Source: Lewinellaceae bacterium (lineage in GTDB: Bacteria > Bacteroidota > Bacteroidia > Chitinophagales > Saprospiraceae). Taken from it: a stretch of 64,000 nucleotides of DNA. The position numbers and the translations under genes were made by a program. The DNA lies in assembly GCA_020636095.1 (NCBI GenBank), contig JACJYN010000002.1:1488001-1552000 (forward strand). The letters are read 5' to 3'. A model generated the notes under the pieces. That model was not told the DNA's origin. It saw only the letters and a list, made by a program, of their open reading frames with translations, and made no database searches. Each line of letters opens with the position of its first letter. Within the stretch, counting starts at the first letter, position 1. Positions 63,702 to 64,000 of the stretch are shown here, in pieces.

Positions 63702-64000
63702 GTTCTGTTTTTTTGACTAAATATTTCCCTGGCCGTTCTTACCTAAAATGCTATATCCTGAAAGGCCTGAATATTATTACCTTTCATGGAATACGAGAAT
63801 TGCCAGAGAACACCTTATTTTTGTGCATTGGCCTATTTGGGGAAGAGCTGTTGAGTTTGCAAAAACCTTCAAAACCAGGCCGGTAGAACGGCAGTAGCCA
63901 GAGGGTTATTCGCAAACAGAGTTAATTTAATCAAAATCATTGGTTAGTTTGCCCTAATGGGTTAATTATTTATCCACATCTTCAACTGCTTATGAAAAAG
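63702..64000. other. Terminal spacer, possible gene start at 63992
   Basis: AT-rich sequence upstream of recQ with no complete gene. The window ends ATGAAAAAG (63992-64000), a common start for exported Bacteroidota proteins, preceded by AT-rich sequence; whether a gene follows cannot be seen. Confidence 0.3.

Overview
The window reads as chromosome from a Bacteroidota bacterium, most probably of the Saprospiria (Lewinella/Phaeodactylibacter-like). The evidence is a SusC/SusD pair with GH92 and GH130 enzymes, three proteins ending in type IX secretion (T9SS) sorting domains, a small PUR-domain protein typical of the phylum, a tricorn-like S41 protease, a TPR/glycosyltransferase-like membrane protein, and promoter boxes of the Bacteroidota type (TTG-N19-TAnnTTTG). 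I saw no rRNA, tRNA, CRISPR array, prophage or intact insertion sequence.

Layout. (1) 0.2-11.1 kb is an accessory-looking island: five related cytoplasmic proteins share a C-terminal beta-sandwich-like domain (207-1307, 1818-2285, 8861-9346, 9483-9995, 10062-11078), two of them fused to YegP/DUF1508-type repeats. Around them lie two paralogous, convergent SARP/BTAD-type regulators with degenerate receiver domains, a small CxxC protein and a cell-surface Ig-repeat adhesin. This is the best candidate for an undescribed system. (2) 11.1-24.6 kb holds mostly housekeeping or envelope genes: methyltransferase, GH3-beta-lactamase fusion, TPR membrane protein, TesB, Uma2 nuclease, TrhO, tricorn protease, ACMSD-type amidohydrolase. 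(3) 24.6-26.7 kb is a gene desert with palindromic repeats and a decayed IS110-type transposase. (4) 26.8-31.1 kb is a DevBCA/MacAB-like efflux operon with its own TolC. (5) 31.3-41.3 kb has a secreted subtilase, an M14 deacylase, an ABC exporter, RadC, PUR protein, RnpA, two small exported proteins and a secreted esterase. (6) 41.5-60.4 kb is a mannose-glycan utilisation region: UnbV/FG-GAP lipoprotein, two GH92 alpha-mannosidases, a GHL10-type hydrolase, a DeoR regulator, SusC (with two compensating frameshifts), SusD, a GH130 phosphorylase and a phosphomannose-isomerase-like protein. (7) 60.9-64 kb has aroQ and recQ.

The spacers are unusually rich in repeats of four kinds. First, a 113-bp MITE-like element is present as two copies of identical length, each with an 8-bp target duplication; one copy sits inside a second repeat whose unoccupied version is also in the window. 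Second, long (about 130-200 bp) imperfect palindromes have different arms but a shared TAGC-N3/4-GCTACG centre. Third, arrays of 7-bp units carry an invariant GAA/TTC triplet every 7 bp. Fourth, a 226-bp inverted pair of 8-bp arrays lies between the second GH92 gene and the GH130 gene.

Functional logic. The SusCD-GH92-GH130 set fits import and breakdown of mannose-containing glycans: GH92 trims alpha-mannose, the TonB-dependent receptor and SusD take up oligosaccharide, and GH130 phosphorolyses beta-mannosides. DeoR is the likely local regulator. In the first island the regulators probably control the beta-sandwich proteins, but this rests only on position.
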